A DNA stretch of 64,000 nt from Caulobacter soli (lineage in GTDB: Bacteria > Pseudomonadota > Alphaproteobacteria > Caulobacterales > Caulobacteraceae). The stretch is taken from positions 434,001 to 498,000 of the forward strand of contig NZ_CP049199.1 of NCBI RefSeq assembly GCF_011045195.1. Reading direction: 5' to 3'. Below the pieces are notes generated by a model, which saw nothing but the letters and a program-made list of their open reading frames with translations, was not told the DNA's origin and made no database searches. The position numbers and the translations under genes are program-made. Positions 44,149 through 53,699 of this stretch are shown here, piece by piece; the stretch's first letter is position 1; the number at the start of each line of letters is the position of its first letter.

Positions 44149-44727
44149 CTATCCGCCTTTCGGGAAACGGGCGTCGAGGGCGCGGTTGACCGCCAGGACG
44201 TTGACGCGCGGCTGGCCGATGAAGCCCAGCAACGGCGGCAGAACCTGACTGTCGACCACGGCCAGGACGGCCGCCTCGGGCGCGCCGCGCGCCTTGGCGA
44301 TCCGCTTGGCCTGGAAGCGGGCATAGGCCGGCGAGATGTCCGGGTCCAGCCCCGAGGCCGAGGTCGTCACGGCGTCGGCGGGGATGGCCGCGCCAGGGTT
44401 TTCGGCGCGCAGGGCGTTAGCCTCTTCCTTCTCGCGGGCGATCAGCTTGTCGTTCAGCGGACCCATGTTGGAGCCGCTGGACGCCGAGGCGTCGTAGCCG
44501 TTGCCGGCCGCCGACGGACGCGGGTGCAGATATTCGGCCTTGGCGAAAGGCTGGCCGATCAGGGCCGAGCCGACGATCGCGCCCTTGGCGTCGCGCAGCA
44601 GCGAGCCGTTGGCTTGGGCGGGGAAGGCGGCCTGGGCGACGCCGGTGACGGCCAGGGGATAGGCCAGGCCCAGCAGAACCGTGAACAGGCCCATCGAGAC
44701 GATGGCGGGGCGAAGGTGCGACAGCAT
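44149..44727 (-). CDS. kdpC: KdpC, K+-ATPase accessory subunit
   Basis: 192 aa, one N-terminal membrane segment (about 6-28, MGLFTVLLGLAYPLAVTGVA) and a periplasmic domain. GSALIGQPFAKAEYLHPRPS and SASGLDPDISPAYARFQAKR are KdpC-conserved blocks. It stabilises the KdpAB complex and increases ATP affinity. It is separated from kdpB by two other genes, which is not the usual kdpFABC order. Directly upstream of kdpD, so it is co-transcribed with it. Confidence 0.95.
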   Translation of the reverse strand: MLSHLRPAIVSMGLFTVLLGLAYPLAVTGVAQAAFPAQANGSLLRDAKGAIVGSALIGQPFAKAEYLHPRPSAAGNGYDASASSGSNMGPLNDKLIAREKEEANALRAENPGAAIPADAVTTSASGLDPDISPAYARFQAKRIAKARGAPEAAVLAVVDSQVLPPLLGFIGQPRVNVLAVNRALDARFPKGG

Positions 44728-44741
44728 GGTTTCAGCCTCTT

Positions 44742-45431
44742 CTAGAACGTGGCCTTGAGCGTGGCGACGGCGCGGCTGTCGTACAGCTTGCCGAAGTCAT
44801 GCTGGTCGGTGTCGACATAGCGCAGGTCCAGGGCGAGCTTGTCGTTGATCGCATAGGCCGCGCCCAGATTCCAGGTCGTGTAGTCGCCGGGGCCCTTGTA
44901 GGTCTGGCGTCCCAGCGCGCCCGAGACGCTCCATTTCGCGGCCACCGGATAGCTGCCGTTGACCTCGTAATAGGTGGCTTCGTCGGCGGCGCCGAAGCTG
45001 TCGGGGCTGTAGAACACCGCGCCGCCCAGCGAACCCTTGCCGGCGGGAACCGAGGCCGCGACCTTGAACTCGGTGTTGGCGTAGTCCGCCCCCGAGGGCG
45101 CGTCGACATAGCCGTAATAGATCACGCCCAGGTCCAGGGTCGCGGGACCCAGGGTCGGCTTGAAGCCGGCGTAGAGATCGATCTCGGCGTCGGTGGAGTC
45201 GTTGAAGTCGACGTTGGAGGCCCAGGTCCCGGCGTAGAATTTGCCGGCCGTCAGGTCGACGCCGCCGAACAGCTGGGCGTTCTCGTCGGTCTGGCTGACG
45301 CCCCGGAACGCATAGTCGGAGGCGACGCCGACATTGTAGCTCAGCTGGGGCCCGGCCTGCGCCGAGACGGCGCCGGCCGACACGGCCAGGGCGCCGATGG
45401 CGAGCAGAGCGGGGAAAGCGAACTTGGTCAT
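44742..45431 (-). CDS. TorF/Gcw_chp-family putative outer-membrane porin within the kdp operon
   Basis: 229 aa. Signal peptide to about residue 25 (FPALLAIGALAVSAGAVSA). The mature chain is all beta: YNVGVASDYAFRGVSQTDEN is the TIGR02001/TorF hallmark, then paired aromatic strands, ending SRAVATLKATF with a terminal Phe. A 12-strand-like outer-membrane barrel is expected. It sits between kdpB and kdpC, an insertion seen in some alphaproteobacteria. I infer a K+ permeation or osmotic link, on context only. Confidence 0.85.
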   Translation of the reverse strand: MTKFAFPALLAIGALAVSAGAVSAQAGPQLSYNVGVASDYAFRGVSQTDENAQLFGGVDLTAGKFYAGTWASNVDFNDSTDAEIDLYAGFKPTLGPATLDLGVIYYGYVDAPSGADYANTEFKVAASVPAGKGSLGGAVFYSPDSFGAADEATYYEVNGSYPVAAKWSVSGALGRQTYKGPGDYTTWNLGAAYAINDKLALDLRYVDTDQHDFGKLYDSRAVATLKATF

Positions 45432-45467
45432 GGAAGTCGGTCTTTCAGGAAAGAAACTTGGCGAGGT

Positions 45468-45548
45468 TCAGAGGGCTTGAGCGGTCACGGCGGCCAGAAT
45501 GATCAGGCCGATCGCGCCGACGCCGAACAGCAGGTCGCGCAGGATCAT
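45468..45548 (-). CDS. 26-aa single-span membrane micro-ORF between kdpB and the porin gene
   Basis: [16 protein letters not shown] is followed by LAAVTAQAL: one short charged N-terminus and a single hydrophobic helix. Its ATG shares one base with the kdpB TGA (TGATG), which argues for coupled translation of a real peptide. The KdpF counterpart is at the other end of kdpA, so this would be an additional small subunit. Length and hydrophobicity resemble KdpF-type stabilising peptides. Not certain to be expressed. Confidence 0.55.
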   Translation of the reverse strand: MILRDLLFGVGAIGLIILAAVTAQAL

Positions 45549-47629
45549 CACGCCCACCCCAGGCCGGAGACGATCATGTCGATCAGCTTGATGCCGATGA
45601 ACGGGGCGACCAGGCCGCCCAGGCCGTAGATCATCAGGTTTCGCGACAGCAGCTTGCCGGCCCCGACAGCGCGGTACTTCACGCCCTTCAGCGCCAGGGG
45701 GATCAGGGCGACGATGACCAGGGCGTTGAAGATCACGGCCGACAGGATCGCGCTTTGCGGGCTGTGCAGCTTCATGACGTTCAGGGCGCCCAGGGCGGGC
45801 AGGGCGACCACGAACATGGCCGGGATGATGGCGAAGTACTTGGCCACGTCGTTGGCGATCGAGAAGGTCGTCAGGGCGCCGCGGGTGATCAGCATCTGCT
45901 TGCCGACCTCGACGATCTCGATGACCTTGGTCGGATCGCTGTCGAGATCGACCATGTTGCCGGCCTCGCGGGCGGCCTGGGCTCCGGTCTGCATGGCCAC
46001 GCCGACGTCGGCCTGGGCGAGCGCGGGCGCGTCGTTGGCCCCGTCGCCGCACATGGCCACCAGCCGGCCCTTGCCTTGCTCCTCGCGGATCAGCCGCAGC
46101 TTGTCCTCGGGGGTGGCCTCGGCCAGGAAGTCGTCGACCCCGGCCTCGGAGGCGATGGCGGCGGCGGTCACCGGGTTGTCGCCGGTGATCATCACCGTGC
46201 GCAGGCCCATGCGGCGCAGGTCGGCGAAGCGTTCCTTGACGTTGGGCTTGACCACGTCCTTGAGGTGGATGACGCCGACCAGGACGCCGTCCTCGCTGAC
46301 CGCCAGCGGCGTGCCGCCCGAGCGGGCGATGCGATCGACGGCGGCGGCCACCTCGGCCGGCACGGTCTTGGGATCGATGGCCAGCGCGCGATAGACCGCG
46401 TCCACCGCGCCCTTGCGCCAGGAACGCCCGTTGTGGTCCAGGCCCGACTGGCGGGTCTGGGCGGTGAACGGGATCGACACCGCACCGGCCGGCGTCTCGG
46501 CCGTCAGGCCCTGGTTACGGGCCAGTTCGATGATCGAGCGACCTTCGGGCGTCTCGTCGGCCAGCGAGGCCATCAGGGCCGCGCGCAGGGCCTGGTCGGG
46601 CCGCACGCCGGGGGCGGGGATCACCTCGACCGCCATGCGGTTGCCGAAGGTGATGGTGCCGGTCTTGTCCAGCAGCAGGGTGTCGACGTCGCCGGCGGCT
46701 TCCACCGCCCGGCCCGAGGTGGCCAGGACGTTGACCTTCAGCAGGCGGTCCATGCCGGCGATGCCGACGGCCGACAGCAGGCCGCCGATCGTCGTCGGAA
46801 TGAGCGTGATGAACAGCGCGCCCAGCACCAGCGGATCCAGCGCCACGCCCGAGAACTTGCCCAGGCCCAGCAGGGTGACGACCGCGATCAGGAAGATCAG
46901 GGTCAGGCCCGCCAGCAGCACGGCCAGGGCGATCTCGTTGGGCGTCTTGCGACGGTCGGCGCCTTCGACCATGGCGATCATGCGGTCCAGGAACGTCGAG
47001 CCGGCCTCGGCCGTGACCCGCACCTTGATCCAGTCCGACACCACCGTGGTGCCGCCGGTGACGGCCGAACGGTCGCCGCCGCTTTCGCGGATCACCGGCG
47101 CGCTTTCGCCGGTGATCGCCGCCTCGTTGACGCTGGCCATGCCCTCGATGATCTCGCCATCGGTGGGGACCACGTCGCCGGCCTCGATCAGGATCACCTC
47201 GCCGAGGGTCAGCTTGTGGGCCGGGGTCGGGATCCAGGCGCCGTTCTCGGGATCGATGATCAGCTTGGCCTTGGTGGTCACCCGCGTGGCGCGCAGGCTG
47301 TCGGCGGCCGCCTTGCCCCGCCCTTCGGCGACGCTTTCGGCCAGGTTGGCGAACAGCACCGTGGCCCACAGCCACAGCGAGACCTGGATCGCGAAACCGG
47401 CGGCCTGGTGGTCGGCGATGGCGGCGACGGCCGAGACCGTCGACAGCAGGGCCACGACCCAGGTGGCGAAGATCACCGGATTGCCGGTCAGCTTGCGCGG
47501 ATCCAGCTTGAGGAAGGCCTCGCGCAGGGCGCGGGCCAGCACCGGACCCGAGAGGCCGCCGGCCAGGGCGGCCGACTTGCGGCGGCCCTCGCCAGCATTG
47601 ATGTCCAGAGAAGTCATGAGGTCACCCAT
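45548..47629 (-). CDS. kdpB: KdpB, P-type ATPase subunit
   Basis: 693 aa. [11 protein letters not shown] holds the phosphorylated Asp, [13 protein letters not shown] the actuator loop, [16 protein letters not shown] the P-domain hinge, and [15 protein letters not shown] the kdpB membrane region. It hydrolyses ATP to drive K+ uptake through KdpA. ATG 47629 overlaps the kdpA stop (TGATG); a second ATG at 47617 ([10 protein letters not shown]) is equally possible. It ends with TGA sharing a base with the micro-ORF start. Confidence 0.96.
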   Translation of the reverse strand: MGDLMTSLDINAGEGRRKSAALAGGLSGPVLARALREAFLKLDPRKLTGNPVIFATWVVALLSTVSAVAAIADHQAAGFAIQVSLWLWATVLFANLAESVAEGRGKAAADSLRATRVTTKAKLIIDPENGAWIPTPAHKLTLGEVILIEAGDVVPTDGEIIEGMASVNEAAITGESAPVIRESGGDRSAVTGGTTVVSDWIKVRVTAEAGSTFLDRMIAMVEGADRRKTPNEIALAVLLAGLTLIFLIAVVTLLGLGKFSGVALDPLVLGALFITLIPTTIGGLLSAVGIAGMDRLLKVNVLATSGRAVEAAGDVDTLLLDKTGTITFGNRMAVEVIPAPGVRPDQALRAALMASLADETPEGRSIIELARNQGLTAETPAGAVSIPFTAQTRQSGLDHNGRSWRKGAVDAVYRALAIDPKTVPAEVAAAVDRIARSGGTPLAVSEDGVLVGVIHLKDVVKPNVKERFADLRRMGLRTVMITGDNPVTAAAIASEAGVDDFLAEATPEDKLRLIREEQGKGRLVAMCGDGANDAPALAQADVGVAMQTGAQAAREAGNMVDLDSDPTKVIEIVEVGKQMLITRGALTTFSIANDVAKYFAIIPAMFVVALPALGALNVMKLHSPQSAILSAVIFNALVIVALIPLALKGVKYRAVGAGKLLSRNLMIYGLGGLVAPFIGIKLIDMIVSGLGWA

Positions 47630-49341
47630 CAGTGGAAGGCGGCGACCGCGGCGAGCGCTTGGAAATGCTCGACGATCGGTCCCAGCGCCATCGCGGGGAA
47701 GAATTGCAGGCCGCCCAGGATCAGGATCACCCCGATCAGGAGGCCGATGAACAGGCCGCCATCGGTCGGCAGGGTGCCGGCGCTGGGGGCGAGCTTGGGC
47801 TTGGCGGCCAGGGCGCCGGCGATGGCCAGGACGGCGATCATCGGGATGAAGCGGCCCAGCATCATCGCCACGCCCAGGGTGATGTTCCACCAGGGCGCGT
47901 TGGCCGTCAGTCCGCCGAAGGCCGAGCCGTTGTTGGCCGTGCCCGAGACGTAGGCGTAGAGGATCTCAGACAGGCCGTGCGGCCCCGCGTGCATCAGGCC
48001 CTTCAGCGCCTCGGGCAGGATCGCGGCGACAGCCGAGAAGCCCAGCATCGACAGCGGCACGATCAGCACGGCCAGCATGGACAGCTGGATCTCGCGCGCC
48101 TCGACCTTCTTGCCCAGATATTCGGGCGTGCGGCCGACCATCAGTCCGGCCACGAACACCGCCAGCAGGGCCATGACGACCATGATCGCGATGCCCGAGC
48201 CGATGCCGCCGGGCAGGATCTCGCCCAGTTGCATCAGGAACATCGCCATGGCGCCGCCCAGGGGCATCAGGCTGGAATGCATGCCGTTGACCGAGCCGTT
48301 CGAGGCCCCGGTGGTCATGGCGACCCAAGCGGCGGTCGAGGGGGCGCCGAAGCGGACCTCCTTGCCTTCCATGTTGACCGAGGTGTCGACATGGGCGGCG
48401 ACCTGGGCCGGGGCCGGACGGGTCTCGGCGGCGTAGACGCCGGCCGCGCCGGCGGCCAGCAGCAGCGAGCCGGCGATGACCAGGGCGCGCACGTCCTTCC
48501 TGGCCAGGGCCGAGCGGCCGAAGGCGAAGAAGGCGGCCCAGCCCAGCACGTTGATCGACACGGCCGTGATCAGGTTGGTCAGCGGGGTGGGGTTCTCGAA
48601 CGGGTGGGCGGAATTGACGTTGAAGATCCCGCCGCCGTTGATGCCCAGCTGCTTGACCGCCAGCTGGCTGGCGGTGGCGAACAGCGAGATCTTCTGCTCG
48701 CCGCCCTCCAGGGTGTGGGCGGTGACGCCGGCCGCCAGGGTCTGGGGCACGCCCAGGGCGACCAGGACGACCGCCACGACGAAGCACAGCGGCAGCAGCA
48801 CGTAGAGCGTGGTGCGGACCAGGTCGGCCCAGAAGTTGCCGACGCCCTGGCCGCGATTGGCGATGAAGGCTCGGGCCAGAGCGGCGGCGATGGTCGCGCC
48901 GGTGGCGGCCGAGACGAAGTTCTGCACCGTCAGCACCAGCATCTGGCTGAGCGTCGACATGGTGGTCTCGCCGCCATAGCTCTGCCAGTTGGTGTTGGTC
49001 ACGAAGCTGGTGGCGGTGTTGAAGGCCAGATGCGGCGACAGGCCGGCGAAGCCTTGCGGGTTCAGCGGCAGCACGCCCTGCAGCCGCAGCACGGCGTAGA
49101 CGAACAGGAAGCCCACGGCGTTGAAGGCCAGCAGGGCGCCGGCGTAGCCGTACCAGGTCTGGCTCTTGGTCGGATCGACGCCGCAGGCGCCGTAGAAGAC
49201 TTTCTCGATCGGCCGGAGCACGGGGTCGAGCCAGGTGCGCTCGCCGTTCCAGACGCGCGACATGAAGACGCCCAGCGGCCAGCCAATGCCGACCGCCAGG
49301 CCGAGGGTGAGGGCGATCTCCGCCCATCCTTGCCAGGTCAT
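47629..49341 (-). CDS. kdpA: KdpA, K+-translocating subunit
   Basis: 570 aa polytopic membrane protein with about ten spans. [27 protein letters not shown] and [14 protein letters not shown] are filter-loop regions typical of the KdpA/Trk-like fold, with the glycines of the K+ selectivity filters. It forms the channel-like path for K+ that KdpB powers. ATG 49341, 13 nt after kdpF; its stop overlaps the kdpB start. Confidence 0.96.
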   Translation of the reverse strand: MTWQGWAEIALTLGLAVGIGWPLGVFMSRVWNGERTWLDPVLRPIEKVFYGACGVDPTKSQTWYGYAGALLAFNAVGFLFVYAVLRLQGVLPLNPQGFAGLSPHLAFNTATSFVTNTNWQSYGGETTMSTLSQMLVLTVQNFVSAATGATIAAALARAFIANRGQGVGNFWADLVRTTLYVLLPLCFVVAVVLVALGVPQTLAAGVTAHTLEGGEQKISLFATASQLAVKQLGINGGGIFNVNSAHPFENPTPLTNLITAVSINVLGWAAFFAFGRSALARKDVRALVIAGSLLLAAGAAGVYAAETRPAPAQVAAHVDTSVNMEGKEVRFGAPSTAAWVAMTTGASNGSVNGMHSSLMPLGGAMAMFLMQLGEILPGGIGSGIAIMVVMALLAVFVAGLMVGRTPEYLGKKVEAREIQLSMLAVLIVPLSMLGFSAVAAILPEALKGLMHAGPHGLSEILYAYVSGTANNGSAFGGLTANAPWWNITLGVAMMLGRFIPMIAVLAIAGALAAKPKLAPSAGTLPTDGGLFIGLLIGVILILGGLQFFPAMALGPIVEHFQALAAVAAFH

Positions 49342-49354
49342 GAAAATAGGTCCG

Positions 49355-49441
49355 TCAGAACTTGTCGGGCCGCAGCATCGCCGCGACCATGTAACCGGCG
49401 ACGGCGATCGCCCCGGCCGCCCAAAGCACGCTCACCAACAT
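49355..49441 (-). CDS. kdpF: KdpF, small stabilising subunit
   Basis: 28 aa, one membrane helix ([18 protein letters not shown]) and the typical short tail LRPDKF. Position immediately upstream of kdpA and size fit KdpF. ATG 49441 lies 2 nt after the stop of another micro-ORF; the next gene kdpA begins 13 nt later. Too short for most gene finders. Confidence 0.88.
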   Translation of the reverse strand: MLVSVLWAAGAIAVAGYMVAAMLRPDKF

Positions 49442-49443
49442 GG

Positions 49444-49527
49444 TCAAACGCGCCTCAGCCCCGCCGCGAACGCGGCGAAAACGACGAAGAGGCCAAGCCC
49501 CATCGCCACATAAATCAGGTCAGCCAT
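49444..49527 (-). CDS. 27-aa membrane micro-ORF opening the kdp operon
   Basis: MADLIYVAMGLGLFVVFAAF then a short basic tail GLRRV: a single-span peptide. It is 2 nt before the kdpF ATG. Small peptides with a similar 'DLIY.A.GLGLF' start precede kdpF in several alphaproteobacterial kdp operons as far as I recall. It lies 76 nt from the KdpE-like site. I think it is real but unassigned. Confidence 0.6.
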   Translation of the reverse strand: MADLIYVAMGLGLFVVFAAFAAGLRRV

Positions 49528-49602
49528 ACGCCGCCTCCATTCCTATGGCCGGTTGAAGACCACGGAGCGGCGTAAGGCCTCCATGCGGAAAGCGGGGCTG
49601 GA

Positions 49603-49619
49603 TGTAAGGGCGATATAAG
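49603..49619 (-). promoter_or_regulatory. KdpE-like operator upstream of the kdp operon
   Basis: On the minus strand, CTTATA-TCGCC-CTTACA matches the E. coli KdpE site (TTTATA-N5-TTTACA) in spacing and differs only at the first base of each half. It lies 76 nt before the first micro-ORF in a 326-nt gene-free region (49528-49853) shared with the divergent autotransporter gene. No other regulatory element in that gap is clear; a CTCGGC/GCCGAG hairpin at about 49813-49833 lies near the autotransporter start. Confidence 0.55.
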
Positions 49620-49853
49620 GACCGTCGCCGATCGACGTCGTGAGGCTCCGTCGGTGAAGAACCGTCTCACGGATCCGTGCCTACACGGGCTTTCGAACAC
49701 GCCCGCCTTCACGTCGAAGGCTGTTGTTAAGGATCTTGTGGTTCCCATCGGGGCAGGCAATCGGCCCTTGGGGGGGCGCGCCTGTCCCTTGCCCTTCTCG
49801 GGAAACAGCCAAGCTCGGCGCCCTTTTGGCCGAGACGATAGGAACGCGCGCTC

Positions 49854-52800
49854 ATGATGTCTCCCGCTCGCCTCTGCGGTTCGGCCGCCTTCCACCGGGT
49901 GCTCCTGGCGGGCACGTCCGTGATGGTGCTGACCGCGATGCAGCCGGCCATGGCGCAGACCACGACGATCAGCTCGGCGATCACCGCGACGCAGACGATC
50001 GCGTCGGGGACCAGTCTGTCGATCACCTCCACGGGCAGCATCGCGACGACGGCGTCCGACGGCGTCTCGATCCCCAGCAACGTGTCGATCGGGTCGATCT
50101 GGAACGACGGCGCGATCACCGTTCCTTCGGGGAACAACGGCATATATGGCCTGAACAACAACACGATCACGGGGATCACCAACACCGGGACGATCAGCGG
50201 CGGCGTCCGCGGCATCCGCTGGGATGGCGGGCGCGTGGGCACGATCAGCAACGGCGCCACGGGCCTCATTCAGGCGTCGAGCTACGCCCTGCTGCTGCGC
50301 GCCAATGTCGCCGTCACCTCGATCAGCAACGCCGGCACGATCAACAGCAACACCGGCTACGCCCTGTATCTCGAGACCGCCGGCTCGTCGGTCGACACGA
50401 TCACCAACAGCGGCACGATCAGCGGCGGCAGCGGCCTCTACACGGCCGGCGGCACGGTTGGCACGCTCACCAACAGCGGCCTGATCCGCGGCACCGCGAC
50501 TGGCGGCACCGACGCGGCCGTGTATTTCAACGCCTCGGTCGGCGCGGTCAACTTCACCAACACCGGCACGATCGTCGGCGCGATCCGCGATCAGCGCACC
50601 AGCGGTCTCACCATCACCGGCGGCTCGGGCTCCACGTTCGGCACGCTGATGGGGACGACCAGCTCGACCGCCTCGACCATCGTGTCGCAGGGCGGCGTGA
50701 CCTTCGCCGGCAACACCTATCTCGCCGACAACGTCACGTCGCAGGCGGGAGCGGGCACGGTCACCAACACCGGCGTCCTGATGACGGGGCGCGCGACGCA
50801 AATCACCGGCGCCTACAGCCAGTCGGGGGCGGCGCAGCTGGTCGTGCTGGTGACCTCGGGCGCCGCCTACGGCGCCCTGACCGTGTCGAGCGGTGCGACG
50901 CTGACCAACGGAACCATCGTCATGCAGGCGGCCCCGTCCGGCACGCTCACGGCGGGCGACTACACGATCGTCAGCGGCAGCGTCACCGGCACCGACTATA
51001 CCGGCGTCTCGGTCACCGCGACCGGCTTCACCGCGACCACCGCCACCACCATCGTCGGCTCCACCAACAGGCTGGTCGTCACCCTCGCCGCGGTGGTCAC
51101 GCCGCCGCCCCCGCCGCCCCCGCCGCCCCCGCCGTCGCCGCCCCCGCCGCCCCCGGCGACGACCACCGTCGACACCAGCCAACCGTATTTCACCTTCGCC
51201 GACCCAGCCGGCAGCGGCCAGACCGTCACCTTCAACGGCGGCACGCTGCAGGTGGCGCAGAACACCACGACCGGGCAGGACCTGGTGGTGCTGGCGACCG
51301 GCGGCGTCATCGACACCAGCCGGAACCAACTGGTCCTGAGCGGCAACGTCACCAACGCCGGCACGCTGCAGATCATCGGCGGCGGCGAGGTGGTCTCGAC
51401 CGGCACCATCACCGGCGGCACGACCACGGTGACCAACACCCAGCTTCGCCTCAACGGCACGCTCAACGGCGCCCTGCAGATCGGGTCGAACGCCACCCTG
51501 CGCGGCGTCGGCACGGTCAACGGCCTGGCCACGATCGCCGGCAGGCTGGCGCCCGGCAATTCGCCGGGGACCTTGACCTTCACCAAGCCGGTCACCCTCA
51601 CCGACACCGCCGTCCTGTCCATCGACATCGACGGCAAGGGAACGGGGGCCGGCGCGGGCAACTACTCGCGCGTCATCGTCAGCGGCGCGCCGATCACGGT
51701 GGCCGGCGCGCTGCGGCCGGTCCTGCGCGGCATCACCGGCGCCGCCAGCAACAGCTTCACGCCGGCGCTGGGCGATCGGTTCAACATCATCCACGCCGAC
51801 GGCGGGGTGACGGGCGCCTTCTCGACCCTGGACCAGCCCGCCAGCGGCATGGCGGCCGGCACGCGGTTCGACGTGCTCTATCGCTCCAGCGACCTGGACC
51901 TGGTCGTGACGCCCGCGGCCTATGGCGACCTGGCGGCGCTTGGCCTTGGGCAGACGTCCAACCAGCGCGCCGCCGGCCGAGCGCTCGACGCCCGACGCCC
52001 GGCGGCGGCTGAGATCGTCCAGGCCGGATCGGTGTTCGGCGCCCTCTATGGCCTGTCGCCCCAACAGATCGGTCCGGCCCTGGACCAGGTGGCCGGCGCG
52101 GTGCACGGCGAGTCCCTGTTGGCCGGCATGGCGGTGCAACGCCATTTCTCGGCCATTCTCGACGACCGACTCTCGACCCTTCGCAATGGCCAGGTCGGTG
52201 ATCTGCAGCAGGCCAGCCGGGCGGGCCTGGGCGGGGTGCAGTATGCGTCGAACGGCGAGCGCCTGCCCGCGTCGTCGGCCTTGGCGGCCCAGGATCGACC
52301 GGTCTCCGGCGTTCGCGCCTGGGGCCAGGTCTTTGGCCTCATCGGCGAACAGGACAGCGACGGCAACGCCTCGGAGGCCCACAACCGCGTCGGCGGCGCC
52401 GTGGCCGGCTCCGACGTGACGCTGGAGGACGGGACGGTGCTGGGCGCGGCCCTGGGCTTTGGCCACAGCGAACTGCGCACCAAGGCCGCGTCCCAGGCCG
52501 AGCTCGATGTCGTGAACCTGTCGCTCTACGCCTCGGCCAGTTTCGGTTCGGCCTTCGTCGACGGCCAGGCCAACGGCGGCTGGACGCAGACGCAGTCGCG
52601 TCGCCGGATCGAATTCGGCGGTCTCGACCGCACGGCCACCGACACTTCCGACGGCTGGAACGGCGGCGCCGCGATCCGCGCGGGCTTCGTGCAGCAGGCG
52701 GCCGCCTACAGCGTCGAGCCGTCGATCGGCCTGCGCTACGACCACATCGATCGTGACGCCGTGGGTGAAGCCGGCGGCGGCGACCTGGCCCTGCGGGCGA

Positions 52801-53132
52801 GCGCCACCGACATTGACGCGCTGCGCTCGACGGCGATGGTTCGCATCCAGCGGGAGATGACGGTCGGGACGGCCACCGTCGCGCCGCGCCTGCGGCTGGG
52901 CTGGGCCCATGAGCTGGGCGACCGTTATGCGGTCAGCACCAACAGCTTCCAGAGCGGCGGCGCGGCGTTCCTGGTGCAGAGCAACCGCCTGGACCGTGAT
53001 CGCCTGCTGGCCGGCTTCGACGTCTCGGCGACGGTGTCGGACAAAGTGCGCTTCTACGTCGATTACGGCTTGGAACTGGGCGAGAACAGCAGCAGCAACG
53101 CCCTGACGGCCGGCCTACGCTACACTTGGTAG
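49854..53132 (+). CDS. Autotransporter with repetitive beta-helix passenger and C-terminal barrel
   Basis: 1092 aa. The signal peptide MMSPARLCGSAAFHRVLLAG runs to about 36 (AMAQ). The passenger (about 36-410) is made of Gly/Ser/Thr/Asn-rich repeats with TNSGTISGG and TNTGTI-like units, followed by a Pro-rich linker (about 415-437, over 15 Pro). A second passenger segment (about 440-680) contains the GTLQI, GRLAPGNSPGTLTF block of AIDA-like proteins. The autotransporter barrel (about 820-1092) ends GLRYTW with an aromatic residue. It would be surface-displayed, and adhesion or biofilm functions are usual. Start ATG 49854, with AGGAA upstream; next genes follow within 40 nt. Confidence 0.9.
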   Translation: MMSPARLCGSAAFHRVLLAGTSVMVLTAMQPAMAQTTTISSAITATQTIASGTSLSITSTGSIATTASDGVSIPSNVSIGSIWNDGAITVPSGNNGIYGLNNNTITGITNTGTISGGVRGIRWDGGRVGTISNGATGLIQASSYALLLRANVAVTSISNAGTINSNTGYALYLETAGSSVDTITNSGTISGGSGLYTAGGTVGTLTNSGLIRGTATGGTDAAVYFNASVGAVNFTNTGTIVGAIRDQRTSGLTITGGSGSTFGTLMGTTSSTASTIVSQGGVTFAGNTYLADNVTSQAGAGTVTNTGVLMTGRATQITGAYSQSGAAQLVVLVTSGAAYGALTVSSGATLTNGTIVMQAAPSGTLTAGDYTIVSGSVTGTDYTGVSVTATGFTATTATTIVGSTNRLVVTLAAVVTPPPPPPPPPPPSPPPPPPATTTVDTSQPYFTFADPAGSGQTVTFNGGTLQVAQNTTTGQDLVVLATGGVIDTSRNQLVLSGNVTNAGTLQIIGGGEVVSTGTITGGTTTVTNTQLRLNGTLNGALQIGSNATLRGVGTVNGLATIAGRLAPGNSPGTLTFTKPVTLTDTAVLSIDIDGKGTGAGAGNYSRVIVSGAPITVAGALRPVLRGITGAASNSFTPALGDRFNIIHADGGVTGAFSTLDQPASGMAAGTRFDVLYRSSDLDLVVTPAAYGDLAALGLGQTSNQRAAGRALDARRPAAAEIVQAGSVFGALYGLSPQQIGPALDQVAGAVHGESLLAGMAVQRHFSAILDDRLSTLRNGQVGDLQQASRAGLGGVQYASNGERLPASSALAAQDRPVSGVRAWGQVFGLIGEQDSDGNASEAHNRVGGAVAGSDVTLEDGTVLGAALGFGHSELRTKAASQAELDVVNLSLYASASFGSAFVDGQANGGWTQTQSRRRIEFGGLDRTATDTSDGWNGGAAIRAGFVQQAAAYSVEPSIGLRYDHIDRDAVGEAGGGDLALRASATDIDALRSTAMVRIQREMTVGTATVAPRLRLGWAHELGDRYAVSTNSFQSGGAAFLVQSNRLDRDRLLAGFDVSATVSDKVRFYVDYGLELGENSSSNALTAGLRYTW

Positions 53133-53169
53133 GACGCCGTCCCGCCAACCCGTGCTTGAAAGGCTTGTG

Positions 53170-53691
53170 ATGCTCGCATCCATGGCGAAAGCAATCCTGC
53201 AGCCAATCCTGTTGGCCGCGATGCTTGTCCTTGCCGGCAGTGGCCCAGCCCTCGCGGCGCCGGACAAGCCAGACGGCGCCGCCGGGCCGCTGTGGAGCAA
53301 GCAATGCACCCGCGACGACGCGGGGCGCGAGATCTGCTACGTCGAGCAATACGCCGTCGCCATGCCGGGGAACACGGTGCTGCTGAACGTCAGCATGGCG
53401 TTCACGGGGCAGGGCGGCCGGGCGCGGCTCGTCATCACGGCGCCGCTCGGCGTCCAGCTGATCCCGGGACTGGTCATGACGATCGACGCGGGAAAGCCCG
53501 TCACCCTGCCGTTCGAGAGCTGCCATGCCGGCGGCTGCCGCATGATCGTGGAGCTCGACGAGCAGAGCCTCGACCAGATCCGGCGCGGCGCCGGCATGAC
53601 GGTGCGGTTCGTCAACGCCGACGGCAAGGCGCTCGACATCCCGGTTCCGCTGAAGGGGCTGGCGGCCGCCCTGAAGCAACTGCAGTCGTAG
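53170..53691 (+). CDS. IalB-family secreted protein
   Basis: 173 aa with a Sec signal (LQPILLAAMLVLAGSGPAL). The mature part has SKQCTRDDAGREICYVEQ, MAFTGQGGRARLVITAPLG, FESCHAGGCRMIVELD and GMTVRFVNADGKALDIP, the pattern of invasion-associated locus B proteins, with four cysteines that can pair. ATG 53170 with GAAAGG upstream is preferred; a GTG at 53152 is in frame. IalB proteins were named from Bartonella erythrocyte invasion, but most in free-living bacteria have no known role. Between an autotransporter and glycosyltransferase genes it might assist surface display. Confidence 0.85.
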   Translation: MLASMAKAILQPILLAAMLVLAGSGPALAAPDKPDGAAGPLWSKQCTRDDAGREICYVEQYAVAMPGNTVLLNVSMAFTGQGGRARLVITAPLGVQLIPGLVMTIDAGKPVTLPFESCHAGGCRMIVELDEQSLDQIRRGAGMTVRFVNADGKALDIPVPLKGLAAALKQLQS

Positions 53692-53699
53692 GACGGCGC

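Noticed and set aside
49515..52910. Very long antisense frame under the autotransporter
   Set aside because: Low-complexity Arg/Asp/Gly protein, no start site, arises from the repetitive GC-rich passenger codons.
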